Positions 7,286 to 15,495 are shown, counted from the stretch's first letter. The stretch: DNA of 27,341 nucleotides from JBFMGD01 sp040751775 (GCA_040751775.1 JBFMGD010000037.1:1-27341); one strand, 5' to 3'. A program made the numbers and translations. Notes: generated by a model not told the origin, from the sequence alone.

Positions 7286-7792
7286 TTGTTTAAACTACTC
7301 TATCCGAAGCAACATTTAAATAATATTTTTGAACTGGACGCGGCAGAGCTGCACTCTTTGGGGATCAGGGGGATCATCGCGGATATGGATAATACCCTGG
7401 TTCCCTGGAATGACCGGTCGGTTCATCCTCGCCTCGCCCGCTGGCTGGCCGGGCTGAAGGAAGAAGGGTTCAGGCTTTGTATTGTTTCCAATAATACCGC
7501 GGACCGGGGAGGGCAACTTGCCCGTGACCTTGACATCCCGGCATTTTGGTACGCAATCAAGCCCAGGCGCCGCGCTTTCCGAAAAGCCCTGCTCGAACTG
7601 AATCTCTCCGCGGCAGAGGTTGCGGTAATCGGTGACCAGATATTCACCGATGTGCTCGGTGGTAACCGGATGGGGCTTTATACGATCCTGGTTACCCCAA
7701 TTTCCGATAAAGAATTTTTTTGGACTAAACTGATGCGCCAGTTGGAGCGGATGGTATTAAATTATCTGAAACGCAAAAACCTGATCCGCTAA
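7286..7792 (+). CDS. yqeG: HAD-superfamily phosphatase, YqeG family
   Basis: The 168-residue product shows the HAD motifs in order: IADMDNTLVPW (motif I with nucleophilic aspartates), CIVSNN (motif II), the lysine in AIKPRRRAF (motif III) and VIGDQIFTDVLGGNRMG (motif IV). This layout and the length match the YqeG (IIIA) subfamily, members of which act as phosphatidylglycerophosphate phosphatases in some bacteria. The enzyme may therefore take part in phospholipid synthesis, but the substrate cannot be read from sequence. The start is a TTG with GAGGGGG (7271-7277) eight bases upstream. It is followed by a long hairpin and then a small unknown gene on the same strand. Confidence 0.9.
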   Translation: MFKLLYPKQHLNNIFELDAAELHSLGIRGIIADMDNTLVPWNDRSVHPRLARWLAGLKEEGFRLCIVSNNTADRGGQLARDLDIPAFWYAIKPRRRAFRKALLELNLSAAEVAVIGDQIFTDVLGGNRMGLYTILVTPISDKEFFWTKLMRQLERMVLNYLKRKNLIR

Positions 7793-7809
7793 TACCGTAT
7801 CAATCCGGA

Positions 7810-7840
7810 CCTCCCTGCCCATAATATGGGTTCAGGGAGG
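7810..7840 (+). promoter_or_regulatory. Hairpin enclosing the ribosome site of the next gene
   Basis: CCTCCCTG (7810-7817) pairs perfectly with CAGGGAGG (7833-7840), and CCCAT (7818-7822) with ATGGG (7826-7830), with an AAT loop and a two-base bulge. The 3' strand is the ribosome site of the gene starting at 7848, so the folded form should block translation. There is no T run, so a standard terminator is unlikely. Confidence 0.6.
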
Positions 7841-7847
7841 AAGATTT

Positions 7848-8081
7848 ATGAAAACCTTGATCGTGCAAAAAAGGCTGGCTTATTCGCCCGGGTCCCTGGA
7901 CCGGCAAGCCGGCCCGTTTATTGAAGAGGTGCAGCAGCTGGTGCGGGAAGCGAAAGAACAGCACCGGTTCGCGGATTTTGAGTTGGCTGACATCGGCTTT
8001 ATCCCGGCCGGCGAGCATATCGAAGTAAAACTTTATTTCCGGCAGCCTGCCGGGTATAAAAAAAATGGCTATTTACCGTAA
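7848..8081 (+). CDS. Small protein of unknown function (77 aa)
   Basis: I do not recognise this protein. It is 77 residues, starts MKTLIVQKRLAYSPGS, has a helical, charged middle (FIEEVQQLVREAKEQHRF) and a beta-like end (HIEVKLYFRQP). No signal peptide, membrane segment or cysteine motif is visible. The ATG at 7848 has a strong ribosome site, AGGGAGG, seven bases upstream, but that site lies inside a 13-base-pair hairpin. The last 13 bases overlap tail to tail with the minor pilin gene on the other strand. The good start and sensible composition argue that it is real. Confidence 0.7.
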   Translation: MKTLIVQKRLAYSPGSLDRQAGPFIEEVQQLVREAKEQHRFADFELADIGFIPAGEHIEVKLYFRQPAGYKKNGYLP

Positions 8082-8584
8082 TAGAGGGCATAATCATTTA
8101 AGCTGTATACCTGGTTAAGTGCAAAAGAAGTCAAATCTTGCAAGGAGATATTGTTGAGCAGCACTTCATTCGTAATGCTATACTCCTGGGCGCCGTCAAC
8201 GCTCTTGATTCTAAATGCGAGGACGGCGCATGCCGATTCTTCCCTGATCCATACTTCAACATCGGCGATCACATCGTCCGTAATTGGCCGGCTGTTTTGA
8301 TTAAAACAGCCGTTTATTAGCCGGAAGGATCCGGTGAAGCTTTCCGGTTCTCCGCCACCGGCAACCAGGGTCAAAAAATCGGCGTTGCGCAGTTCATTTC
8401 TTAAAACCTCATCCGCCAGGCGGGCGCTCTGCTGCACGTGGGCTTGGGCAGTGCCCAGATCAAAGCTGCGGGTGCCAAAAAAATAGAGCAAGTAGGCCAG
8501 CAAGATCACAAAACCCATCAGCGCGACCGCGATTACCAGTTCGACAAGCGTGAAGCCAGATTCGCCGGCAGGGAGCTTTTTCAA
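8069..8584 (-). CDS. Minor pilin, PilW/PilJ-like prepilin
   Basis: The N-terminus is a class III signal peptide: a ten-residue leader ending in ESG, then FTLVELVIAVALMGF with glutamate at +5 and a hydrophobic helix. Cleavage would be by a prepilin peptidase that is not in this window. The 160-residue mature protein has two cysteines far apart, in NGCFNQ and ESACAV, which could form a disulfide. It is last in a three-gene minor pilin operon. The TTG start is two bases after the stop of the preceding gene, with GAGGAG upstream overlapping that gene's end. The PilW-like label comes from order and size, not a specific domain. Confidence 0.85.
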   Translation of the reverse strand: MKKLPAGESGFTLVELVIAVALMGFVILLAYLLYFFGTRSFDLGTAQAHVQQSARLADEVLRNELRNADFLTLVAGGGEPESFTGSFRLINGCFNQNSRPITDDVIADVEVWIREESACAVLAFRIKSVDGAQEYSITNEVLLNNISLQDLTSFALNQVYSLNDYALYYGK

Positions 8585-8585
8585 C

Positions 8586-9065
8586 CTAAACGACTCCTCG
8601 AATAATAGAAGTTAGCGTCACATGACGCTGTTCAGCTTCGTAAAAAACAACGATTGTCACCTTGTATCCTTTACCTTCACCGGCTAACGGGTCAACCGTT
8701 TCAACATGGAAATTAAAATTTTGCTCCGTTTCCCGGTAGAGGTCACCTGGATCGGTTACCTGGTTTCCACCGCTCGCGCTTAGTTTAGCCGCGATCGTGT
8801 TTGCGGTGACCGGTCTTAAGGCATACAACATCTCCATGTTCTCCGAAGCCGAAGCCATGGCCGTATTTTTTCTTCCGAATGAGAAAGTATTCTTGAAACT
8901 ACTTGTAAAGATCATGACAAATGCGGCGGTAACCAGGCTCAAAATCAATATGGAGATTAAAACTTCAACAATGGTAAACCCGCCCTGGCATTTTATGTTT
9001 CTTATGGCCGTCGCGTTACTGCCAGGTGTAGTCGGTAACGGTGACCGAAGAGGATCCTCCGCCAA
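8586..9065 (-). CDS. Minor pilin, PilV-like prepilin
   Basis: The product has CQGGFTIVEVLISILILSLV, a prepilin cleavage site (glycine before phenylalanine, glutamate at +5) with the hydrophobic helix. It ends in a beta-rich region closing with TLTSIIRGVV, typical for pseudopilins. No ATG lies near the cleavage site. The best start is the TTG at 9065, with GGAGG (9074-9078) eight bases upstream. That puts the start inside the 3' end of the preceding gene, a 50-base overlap, and gives an unusually long leader of about 29 residues. Middle gene of the minor pilin operon, with translation probably coupled to the gene before it. Confidence 0.8.
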   Translation of the reverse strand: MAEDPLRSPLPTTPGSNATAIRNIKCQGGFTIVEVLISILILSLVTAAFVMIFTSSFKNTFSFGRKNTAMASASENMEMLYALRPVTANTIAAKLSASGGNQVTDPGDLYRETEQNFNFHVETVDPLAGEGKGYKVTIVVFYEAEQRHVTLTSIIRGVV

Positions 9066-10446
9066 TTGCGCCACCTCCATCGTTCGGGAAGATATCAAAG
9101 GGGAAAGAGTCCAGGTAGAGCTGATCCCGGTTGTATCTGATCTGCGCGTCGCCGCCGGCGGAAAAGCGGTTGGCTACAATGGATCCGGCGGATCCGCTGC
9201 CGGTCACGGTTACAAGCGCGTTGGGCGCATAGATGATCCCGTTCGTGACCGAGGCGCTGCCGTCAATTTTCACCTGGCCGCCGTTGGTAATGATGTGGCC
9301 GTTGAAACTGCTTCCCGCGCCGATCATCACGGCGGCGCTTTCCGTGAAAACAGTGCCGACAAAGTTGAATTGCTGATAACCGTTTGGCAGCGTGCCGCCA
9401 AACGGGTTGTTCCCTTTCAGGTAAATAGTCAGCGCCCCGGGATTGCCGGCTCCGCCGCCGGTTACGTTGATATTGTGGTTACCGCTGGTCGTGAAGCGGT
9501 TGTCGATATAGAGCAGCAGCTTGCCGTTGGTCCCCACGTTCTTAAGCACTATCGTTCCCTCTACTTTCAACGTGCCGACCCGGATGATCCTGGTTCCTCC
9601 CTGCAGGTCAATGGTCAGAGTACGGCTGCTGGTCACTTCAATTAAGTTATATCTGCCGTCTGCACTGATTTCATAATACAACCCCGGCACCCATGGTGTC
9701 TTAAAATCGGGCCTTGTAACCAGGTTATCCGGAAAATCCGGGAAAACCGGTAAAGGGTAGACCCTGGTCTCTTCTAAGGGAATGATGCTGCCGCTTGTGA
9801 TATTGCCGTTTTTATTGACCTGTACAACCACCTGGTTCGCGCTGGCGCCGGGGCCGATATAGAGATCTCCTTGATCGATGCCCGTCGACCAGCCAAAATA
9901 GACCGATTTGGCCCCGGCGGCGTTTGTCCCTGCCGTTCCGATGATCCGGGAACTGCCTTCCAGTTTGATCGCCGTTTCTGATGAACTGCCGCCTTCGATC
10001 ATCGAGAAGAGCGCCATATCAAAAGGGGGCATGGTCGCGCCGGCCTGTTCCACCTGCAGTGCAAGCGTGAGGTTCACTCGCTCGGTGGCCGCTCCGTAAG
10101 TGCCCTCCGCGGCAATTTCAATTTCTGCGCCGCCTGACTTCGGTTCAATTTCCACTTTAATCGGATCGGTGCCGGACTGCGCTGCCGTGTAAACCAGGAA
10201 ACCGTTCAAATCGCCGTAGAGATAGACCTTCTCAGTAAGCTGGTAATGATCGGGGTCAAGCCATTCCAGGGCCGCCTCCACTCCGGAGCGGGCGTAGTAG
10301 TATGCTTGAATTTTATCATCGTGCAGCGCCGACTGTTTTCCCTCCGTGGTCGCCGCAAAGATGAAAACCGTGCTGAGCAGCGCTAACACTGCCATTACGA
10401 TTAAAACCGTAACCAGGATGGATCCTTTTTCATCGCGAATATTCAT
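9016..10446 (-). CDS. Large PilX-like minor pilin with beta-rich C-terminal domain
   Basis: The N-terminus, MNIRDEKGSILVTVLIVMAV, is a PilX-type membrane helix that lacks the usual glutamate at +5. A conserved segment, YYYARSGVEAALEW, follows at about residues 47-60, as in PilX N-terminal domains. The remaining 400 or so residues are glycine- and serine-rich, with repeated short beta patterns such as GTIVLKNVGTNGKLLLYI and GGQVKIDGSASVTNGIIY, suggesting a beta-helix or bactofilin-like domain. This could be a pilus-tip or surface module; that role is inference. The ATG at 10446 has AGAGGTGAAACT upstream; an upstream GTG/ATG extension would add unrelated residues. First gene of the minor pilin operon. 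Confidence 0.82.
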   Translation of the reverse strand: MNIRDEKGSILVTVLIVMAVLALLSTVFIFAATTEGKQSALHDDKIQAYYYARSGVEAALEWLDPDHYQLTEKVYLYGDLNGFLVYTAAQSGTDPIKVEIEPKSGGAEIEIAAEGTYGAATERVNLTLALQVEQAGATMPPFDMALFSMIEGGSSSETAIKLEGSSRIIGTAGTNAAGAKSVYFGWSTGIDQGDLYIGPGASANQVVVQVNKNGNITSGSIIPLEETRVYPLPVFPDFPDNLVTRPDFKTPWVPGLYYEISADGRYNLIEVTSSRTLTIDLQGGTRIIRVGTLKVEGTIVLKNVGTNGKLLLYIDNRFTTSGNHNINVTGGGAGNPGALTIYLKGNNPFGGTLPNGYQQFNFVGTVFTESAAVMIGAGSSFNGHIITNGGQVKIDGSASVTNGIIYAPNALVTVTGSGSAGSIVANRFSAGGDAQIRYNRDQLYLDSFPFDIFPNDGGGAIGGGSSSVTVTDYTWQ

Positions 10447-10512
10447 AGTTTCACCTCTTACGTATGGTGGAAAAAAATGAAACACGCGCCGGAATACTCT
10501 GATATTTTCTAA

Positions 10513-10541
10513 ATTATAGCATAATCTTATCCCGGTGAACA
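10513..10541 (-). promoter_or_regulatory. Candidate sigma-A promoter of the minor pilin operon
   Basis: On the minus strand a perfect -10 box TATAAT (10513-10518) lies 17 bases from a weak -35, TGTTCA (10536-10541). Transcription would begin near 10506, about 60 bases before the PilX-like start. Confidence 0.5.
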
Positions 10542-10585
10542 GTAAATGTAAAGATCCGACAAGGTTCTCCATGTTCCCCAGGTAC

Positions 10586-10614
10586 TTGACATTTTAATTG
10601 CTATCTTGTAAACT
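10586..10614 (+). promoter_or_regulatory. Sigma-A promoter of the MerR-type gene
   Basis: A perfect -35 TTGACA (10586-10591) and a -10 TAAACT (10609-10614) are separated by 17 bases. It is back to back with the minor pilin promoter, 45 bases away, so a regulator bound here could affect both. Confidence 0.7.
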
Positions 10615-10668
10615 AATAGGGGAAGGATATTGGTAACATAGTCCAATCAAGGGAGGCTTAGGTAGCCG

Positions 10669-11154
10669 ATGCCTGAGATTATTGAATACTATGACTCGAG
10701 CGTTACCGCAAACATTACCGGCGTAACCGCAAAGCAACTGCGCTATTGGGTTGATACCGGAATTATAGAACCGGCCAGGGAAGAAGGCGAGGGCCACGGT
10801 AAGCGTTACTTTTTTGATTTCTTAAACTTGATTTCAATCAGGACGGTAGTAGCGTTGCGCCAAAAGGCGCTTTCTTTGCAGCGAATCAGGAAGGCTATCT
10901 CGGTATTGGAGGAAGAATTCCAGATCAAAAGGCCGTTGGAAAATTTAAGCTTGTTTACTGACGGACAAACTGTTTTTGTGATCGGTGATAATCCTAAACT
11001 TGTATTTGATGTCTTGCGCCGCGGGCAAGCTGTTTTTGCCATCGCTATTGATGAAATTATCGACGACCTTTCAAAACGCCTGAACATATCGCTGCATGAT
11101 ATCAGCACTAACTGGAATAATTTTTTGTGGTCTACCCGGTCATCGGCCCAATGA
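10669..11154 (+). CDS. MerR-type transcriptional regulator
   Basis: The 161-residue product has a MerR-like winged helix: ITGVTAKQLRYWVDTGIIEP is the recognition helix-turn-helix, followed by RYFFDFLNLISIRTVVAL and a helix SLQRIRKAISVLEEEF. The C-terminal part (FTDGQTVFVIGD, then RGQAVFAIAIDEII) is beta-rich and carries no obvious metal-binding cysteines. This two-part form occurs in a group of MerR-like proteins of unknown ligand. Its own promoter lies at 10586-10614. Placed between the minor pilin operon and the main pilus operon, it is a plausible local regulator, but no operator was identified. Codon use is like its neighbours. Confidence 0.82.
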   Translation: MPEIIEYYDSSVTANITGVTAKQLRYWVDTGIIEPAREEGEGHGKRYFFDFLNLISIRTVVALRQKALSLQRIRKAISVLEEEFQIKRPLENLSLFTDGQTVFVIGDNPKLVFDVLRRGQAVFAIAIDEIIDDLSKRLNISLHDISTNWNNFLWSTRSSAQ

Positions 11155-11158
11155 CCGG
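11136..11158 (+). terminator. Hairpin at the MerR gene end, weak terminator
   Basis: CCGGTCAT (11136-11143) and ATGACCGG (11151-11158) form a perfect eight-base-pair stem across the stop codon. Only a TTTT occurs, some ten bases later, so termination is uncertain. Confidence 0.4.
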
Positions 11159-11215
11159 TGGTGGCGTTTTGGCCGGTAATAAACAAATATAGCTACTGAT
11201 GGGTATAATTACAAA

Positions 11216-11243
11216 TTTACTTGTCGGCTGTATCAAATATAAT
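11216..11243 (+). promoter_or_regulatory. Candidate sigma-A promoter of the main pilus operon
   Basis: TTTACT (11216-11221) and a perfect TATAAT (11238-11243) are 16 bases apart. Transcription would start near 11250, leaving a leader of about 130 bases before the GTG at 11384. I see no known riboswitch in that leader. Confidence 0.6.
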
Positions 11244-11383
11244 TAAACTGGAACGGATCGGTTTTCTTAGTAAATAATACGCTAATTTCCGGCTGAAGTT
11301 TTTAACAAGGATGCATAAAGCGAGATAATCAAGATTCTGGGTTTACAGTAATTCAATGGATTAACGAGGGGAGGAGTTGAGCC

Positions 11384-11932
11384 GTGTCGGATTTGAATGC
11401 CAGTCCAGATCTGAATGCTTATGCTGTAAGGACGGCTCCACGGCTGCAACAAAAGAAATTCAACCGAATCATCGCGTTAATTTTAGCTTTTGTAATCGTT
11501 ATGGGAGCTACCGCCCTTTTGATTTCCCTGTTGAAGCAGCGTTCCGGATTAGGCCCTCCTCAAAATGGCGGCACCGGGAACAACAACGATGCCGAAACAG
11601 GGGAAGTACTGCCCCAGAACATCAGAGATTCCGCCAACGCGGATGAGGCGATCTGGTTTGCCCGTGATCCTTTTGCCGCTCCCCTGAAGCTTACCGGGGT
11701 GATATCCGGCGGTTGGGGTGACCCGATCGCCATTATTGAGTCCGGCAGCGCGGCCTACATAGTTTCAGTCGGAGACATTATCAATGAAGTATGGACAGTG
11801 GCGCAAATTGTCAAAGACACTGTTGTCTTGAAAGCGGCGGATCGTGAAGTGAAACTGCAGTTAAAACACCGTCCCATTGAGGAGATGGGGGTAGATAGTT
11901 CGGAGAGCGACGGGGGGGAGGGAGATTCCTGA
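11384..11932 (+). CDS. PilP/GspC-like pilus assembly protein
   Basis: The 182-residue protein has a short cytoplasmic N-terminus, one membrane helix at about residues 28-50, a glycine/asparagine-rich linker and a compact domain at about 87-165. That domain (DPFAAPLKLTGVISGGWGDP, then YIVSVGDIINE) resembles the PilP/GspC homology region, which in Gram-negative systems links PilN/PilO to the secretin. The GTG start follows GGGGAGGAG at good distance. It is the first gene of the nine-gene operon. Its stop overlaps the next start as TGATG, so the two are coupled; the next gene encodes secretin-type N domains, its expected partner. Confidence 0.8.
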   Translation: MSDLNASPDLNAYAVRTAPRLQQKKFNRIIALILAFVIVMGATALLISLLKQRSGLGPPQNGGTGNNNDAETGEVLPQNIRDSANADEAIWFARDPFAAPLKLTGVISGGWGDPIAIIESGSAAYIVSVGDIINEVWTVAQIVKDTVVLKAADREVKLQLKHRPIEEMGVDSSESDGGEGDS

Positions 11933-13107
11933 TGAGCACGCGCAGAGAGAAAGCGAGAGCGCTTTTTAGAGAAAGATGTTATACCCTGATCAGATACAGC
12001 TTGATGGTGCTGTTGGTCTTATTCCTGGCCTCCCTGAGATGCAGCCCCTGGCCAAAAGATGGTCAGACCGGTTTGAATGCGGCCGCGGACGACAATCAGT
12101 CAGAATACACTGCAGGCGATCCCTATCCGACTGCTTCACCCGGACTGGACGGCGGTTCCCTGTCGGCGAATGCTGCCAGCGGTGTAAGCGGCAGCGGTGA
12201 AAGCAATTTAACCCAGATTTCCCTGGATGTACGCGATGCAAGCATGCTGGATGTGCTGTCGGTTTTAGCGATTAAAATGAACAGTCCGATTATATTTCTG
12301 GAAGAGCCGAGAGCGGTTACCTTTAAGGTGGATAATCTCACACCGTTAACCGCTTTTCAGCTGCTGCTGCAGAAAGAGGGGCTGGATTACCTGGTTGTGG
12401 GCGGCAATTATTTGGTGGGAGAAAGAGAACGGCTGCAGCAGGATTTCTATAACCGGATGATCCTCACCCGCTATAATCTTCAATTTATTTCCGCGCAAAC
12501 CCTGCGCGGCCTGATCGAAGAACTGGCTATACCGCTGCAAAGCATCACCCTGGAAGCGAACCCGCAAGCGATCTGGGTGCAGGGGACGCCGCTTTCCCTG
12601 GGGAAAATCAAAGAGCTGATCGACGCGGTGGATCGTTCTGAAAACGCGGACCCCGTGGAGGGCGCTTCTGCCATATTCATCTACTATCTGAACAACACCG
12701 TGGCGAGCGAAATGGCGGAAAGGTTGAGCGTTTTTGAATTTCCGGATGTTCGCACTGTGGTGTTAAGCTACCCCGAGTTTACCCGGCAACTGTTGGTGAT
12801 GACTCCTGCAGCGCTTGAAACCAGGGTTCGAAATGCCATCCGGGAGTTGGACGGAATCCAGCCGATGCTCAGGATCCCAGTGGCCTCGGCCAATGGTCAA
12901 AACGCGCGTTCCAAGCTGGAGGCACAGCAACACCTGCTCGCGGAGCTGACCGATATTCCCCTGAGCGCGATGCATATTTCCGATGACCTTTCGGGTTTAG
13001 GAGACCATGACCATGGAGCCTTGATTCTCTGGGTGGAGGCAACACCTGATAATATCAATTTGATTAAAAACATGGTGGATATAATCCGCTTTATTGAAGA
13101 GCCGTAA
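11932..13107 (+). CDS. Secretin N-domain protein (PilQ-like) without the outer-membrane barrel
   Basis: After a membrane segment at about residues 22-36 and a Ser/Gly-rich linker, the product has an STN-like domain (about 95-163: SLDVRDASMLDVLSVLA, then TPLTAFQLLLQKEGLDYLVV). Two secretin-N-like repeats follow (about 178-235 and 246-310: RYNLQFISAQTLRGLIEEL and IYYLNNTVASEMAERL, each ending in a LIDAVD- or IRELDG-type helix). The protein ends at 391 residues, with about 80 more that do not look like the secretin channel domain. It thus has PilQ/GspD periplasmic domains without the pore. No good lipobox is visible near the single cysteine at residue 37. It overlaps the PilP-like gene by one base. 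Confidence 0.8.
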   Translation: MSTRREKARALFRERCYTLIRYSLMVLLVLFLASLRCSPWPKDGQTGLNAAADDNQSEYTAGDPYPTASPGLDGGSLSANAASGVSGSGESNLTQISLDVRDASMLDVLSVLAIKMNSPIIFLEEPRAVTFKVDNLTPLTAFQLLLQKEGLDYLVVGGNYLVGERERLQQDFYNRMILTRYNLQFISAQTLRGLIEELAIPLQSITLEANPQAIWVQGTPLSLGKIKELIDAVDRSENADPVEGASAIFIYYLNNTVASEMAERLSVFEFPDVRTVVLSYPEFTRQLLVMTPAALETRVRNAIRELDGIQPMLRIPVASANGQNARSKLEAQQHLLAELTDIPLSAMHISDDLSGLGDHDHGALILWVEATPDNINLIKNMVDIIRFIEEP

Positions 13108-13136
13108 ATTACCTCCCGGCTGGAAGGGAGCCGATC

Positions 13137-14243
13137 ATGTATATGCACAGCAACTACCCGGTCAGTATGAATGCACTGCTGACGCTGGCCGTGGAGCGAA
13201 AAGCTTCCGATGTTCACCTTGTGCCGGGAGGAGCACCCCTGGTTCGGGTTAACCGGGAGATGGTCAGGCTCGATTACCCTGATTTGCGGCCGGAAGAGGT
13301 GCGGGCGCTGTTGCTGCAGATTATCCAGCCCAACCAGGTCGAAATGATGGAACGTGACCTGGAGCTGGATTTCTCCTATTCTATTGAAAAAGTGGCCCGC
13401 TTTCGGGGAAACGTGATGTTTCAACGCGGCAGCCTGGCTCTGGCCATGCGAATCGTACCGTACCAGGTTCCCAACCTGGACGACCTGGGATTGCCCGCGC
13501 ATGTTAAAGAGCTCTGCTTCCTGGCGCGCGGCCTGGTTCTGGTTACCGGTCCCACGGGAAGCGGTAAATCGACAACCCTGGCCGCGATGATCGATCTGAT
13601 CAACCGGCAGCGCAGCATGAACATTGTGACGGTGGAAGACCCGATTGAATTTCTCCACTCGCATAAAAAGTCATCGGTAAAGCAGCGCGAGGTGGGCATC
13701 GATACCCGTTCTTTCGCCAACGCCCTGCGTCATGTGCTGCGCCACGATCCTGATGTAATCCTGATCGGCGAAATGCGCGACCTCGATAGTATCTCTATCG
13801 CCCTGACGGCGGCGGAAACGGGGCACCTTGTTTTTTCCACGCTCCACACGCAAACCGCGCCGTTGACGGTGCACCGGATTGTCGATGTGTTTCAGGAACA
13901 CCAGCGCAACCAGATTCGCCAGCAGCTGGCCGCCTCCCTGCAGGCGGTTATCTCGCAGCAGTTGATCCCTACCGTGGGGGGTGACGGCCGGGTGCTGGCA
14001 GCCGAATTCCTGGGAGCAAACGCCGCGGTCCGGACCATGATTCGAGAAGGAAAAGAACACCAGCTCTATTCGGTCATGCAGACCAACCAGGCCGGTGGGA
14101 TGAAGACCATGGACCAGGCTCTGGCAGCTCTATGCCTGGGGGGGAAAATAACGCGGGAAGAGGCGCTGGAACGCTGTATAGACAAAGTAGAGTTGGAAAG
14201 GCTGCTGCAGCGCCAATCTTTTAATTATTCCCCCTTAAACTAA
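13137..14243 (+). CDS. pilT: Type IV pilus retraction ATPase PilT (copy 1)
   Basis: PilT powers pilus disassembly as a cytoplasmic hexamer. The 368-residue product shows Walker A GPTGSGKS (138-145), the aspartate box IVTVEDPIEF, Walker B DPDVILIGEMRD (204-215), the histidine box ETGHLVFSTLH (227-237), and AVRTMIREGK (297-306), which corresponds to the AIRNLIRE motif required for retraction. The length is normal. The ATG follows GAAGGGAG at close spacing. It differs from the second PilT downstream in many positions, so this is an old duplication rather than a recent copy. All catalytic motifs are intact. Confidence 0.95.
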   Translation: MYMHSNYPVSMNALLTLAVERKASDVHLVPGGAPLVRVNREMVRLDYPDLRPEEVRALLLQIIQPNQVEMMERDLELDFSYSIEKVARFRGNVMFQRGSLALAMRIVPYQVPNLDDLGLPAHVKELCFLARGLVLVTGPTGSGKSTTLAAMIDLINRQRSMNIVTVEDPIEFLHSHKKSSVKQREVGIDTRSFANALRHVLRHDPDVILIGEMRDLDSISIALTAAETGHLVFSTLHTQTAPLTVHRIVDVFQEHQRNQIRQQLAASLQAVISQQLIPTVGGDGRVLAAEFLGANAAVRTMIREGKEHQLYSVMQTNQAGGMKTMDQALAALCLGGKITREEALERCIDKVELERLLQRQSFNYSPLN

Positions 14244-14289
14244 TGGCCAATATGGGGGCGGTAATCTTAAACGGCGGGGGTTAGGTTAG

Positions 14290-15495
14290 ATGGGTTACTT
14301 CGTCTATGAAGCGATCAATAAGTCCGGCGAGACCGTAACCGGCAGGCTGGAAGCTGACGAAGAAGCAAAGGTTGTCGAGCGCCTGCGCGGCATGGGTTTG
14401 ATGGCGCTGGAAATTAAAGCGGTCAAGCAATCATCCTTGGCCGCGTCGCTTACATTCACACCCAGAGTGAAGCTGGGCGATTTAAGTCTTTTCAGCCGCC
14501 AGCTGGCAGCCATGCTCAATTCGGGCATTCCCCTGACCCGCGCCCTTTTTACACTGAGCCGGCAGGTCACCAATCCAACCCTCGGCCGCTCTTTGAATGA
14601 GGTCGCCCGCAACGTGGAAGGCGGAGTCAGCTTCAGCGAAGCCTTGAGGGCTTATCCGGCGATATTCTCATCCCTCTATATGAGCATGATCAGGGCGGGA
14701 GAGGTCGGCGGTAACCTGGAAACGACGCTCACCCGCTTGGCGCACCAACTGCAAAAGGAAAAGGAGCTGCGCGACAGCGTGCGCTCATCCACTTATTATC
14801 CGATCGCGGTGGTCTGCTTTGCCGTTATGGTTCTGCTGGCCATGCTTTTTTTCCTCGTGCCAATCTTTATGAGCTTTTTCCCCGAAGGAGTGACCCTGCC
14901 GCTACCGACCCGGGTAATCATCGGTGTCTCGCAAATCCTGCGCCGCTTTTGGTTGCTGGTTCTCCCCGGGTTGCTGCTGGCGCTTTTAGGCTTAAACTAT
15001 TACCGGAAAAGCCCGCAGGGTAAAGAGCGCCTGGACCGGATTAAATTTCGCCTTCCCGTATTCGGCCCGCTAATTCAAAAGACAGTGGTAGCGCGTTTCG
15101 CCCGCACTTTTTCCACGCTCCTGGCCAGCGGTATTCCCGTGGTCCAGGCGCTGGAAGCCTCGGGAGCGACATCGGACAACACTCTGGTGATCAACGCGAT
15201 TCGCAATGCGGGTGAGAAGATACACGAGGGTAGGAATATCGCTTCCCCCCTTGAAGAAAGCGGCGTTTTCCCGCCGATGGTAACGCACATGATTACCGTA
15301 GGTGAAGAGACCGGGGATCTGCCTCAAATGATGGATAAAGTGGCTGATTTTTTTGAAGAAGAGGTTTCCACCATGACCAAGGGTTTAACGGCGCTAATCG
15401 AACCGTTGATGCTGATCGGAGTGGGCCTGCTGGTCGGCGGCATGCTGATTGCCCTTTACCTGCCGATCTTCTCCGTGATTACCCAGGTTGGTTAA
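14290..15495 (+). CDS. pilC: Type IV pilus platform protein PilC (copy 1)
   Basis: PilC/GspF is the inner-membrane platform that couples the ATPases to pilin insertion. The 401-residue product has the usual layout: an N-terminal segment YFVYEAINKSGE, a first GspF domain (LSLFSRQLAAMLNSGIPL), membrane helices, a second GspF domain (VVARFARTFSTLLASGIPVV) and a C-terminal hydrophobic helix. The phrase MITVGEETGDLPQMMDKVA is a family hallmark. The ATG follows GGGGGTTAGGTTAG. A second PilC is encoded on the other strand at 22479-23708. Confidence 0.94.
   Translation: MGYFVYEAINKSGETVTGRLEADEEAKVVERLRGMGLMALEIKAVKQSSLAASLTFTPRVKLGDLSLFSRQLAAMLNSGIPLTRALFTLSRQVTNPTLGRSLNEVARNVEGGVSFSEALRAYPAIFSSLYMSMIRAGEVGGNLETTLTRLAHQLQKEKELRDSVRSSTYYPIAVVCFAVMVLLAMLFFLVPIFMSFFPEGVTLPLPTRVIIGVSQILRRFWLLVLPGLLLALLGLNYYRKSPQGKERLDRIKFRLPVFGPLIQKTVVARFARTFSTLLASGIPVVQALEASGATSDNTLVINAIRNAGEKIHEGRNIASPLEESGVFPPMVTHMITVGEETGDLPQMMDKVADFFEEEVSTMTKGLTALIEPLMLIGVGLLVGGMLIALYLPIFSVITQVG

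Noticed and set aside
8797..9645. 282-codon plus-strand open frame opposite the minor pilin genes
   Set aside because: It is antisense to genes with clear prepilin motifs and good starts.
11222..11383. Second riboswitch in the leader of the main pilus operon
   Set aside because: No GEMM or other known conserved core is visible there.
12000..12050. Lipoprotein signal in the secretin N-domain protein
   Set aside because: The residues before the cysteine (SLRC) do not fit a lipobox, so the segment reads better as a membrane anchor.
12897..13664. 255-codon minus-strand open frame across the secretin-like and pilT genes
   Set aside because: It spans two recognisable genes on the other strand and shows no domain of its own.
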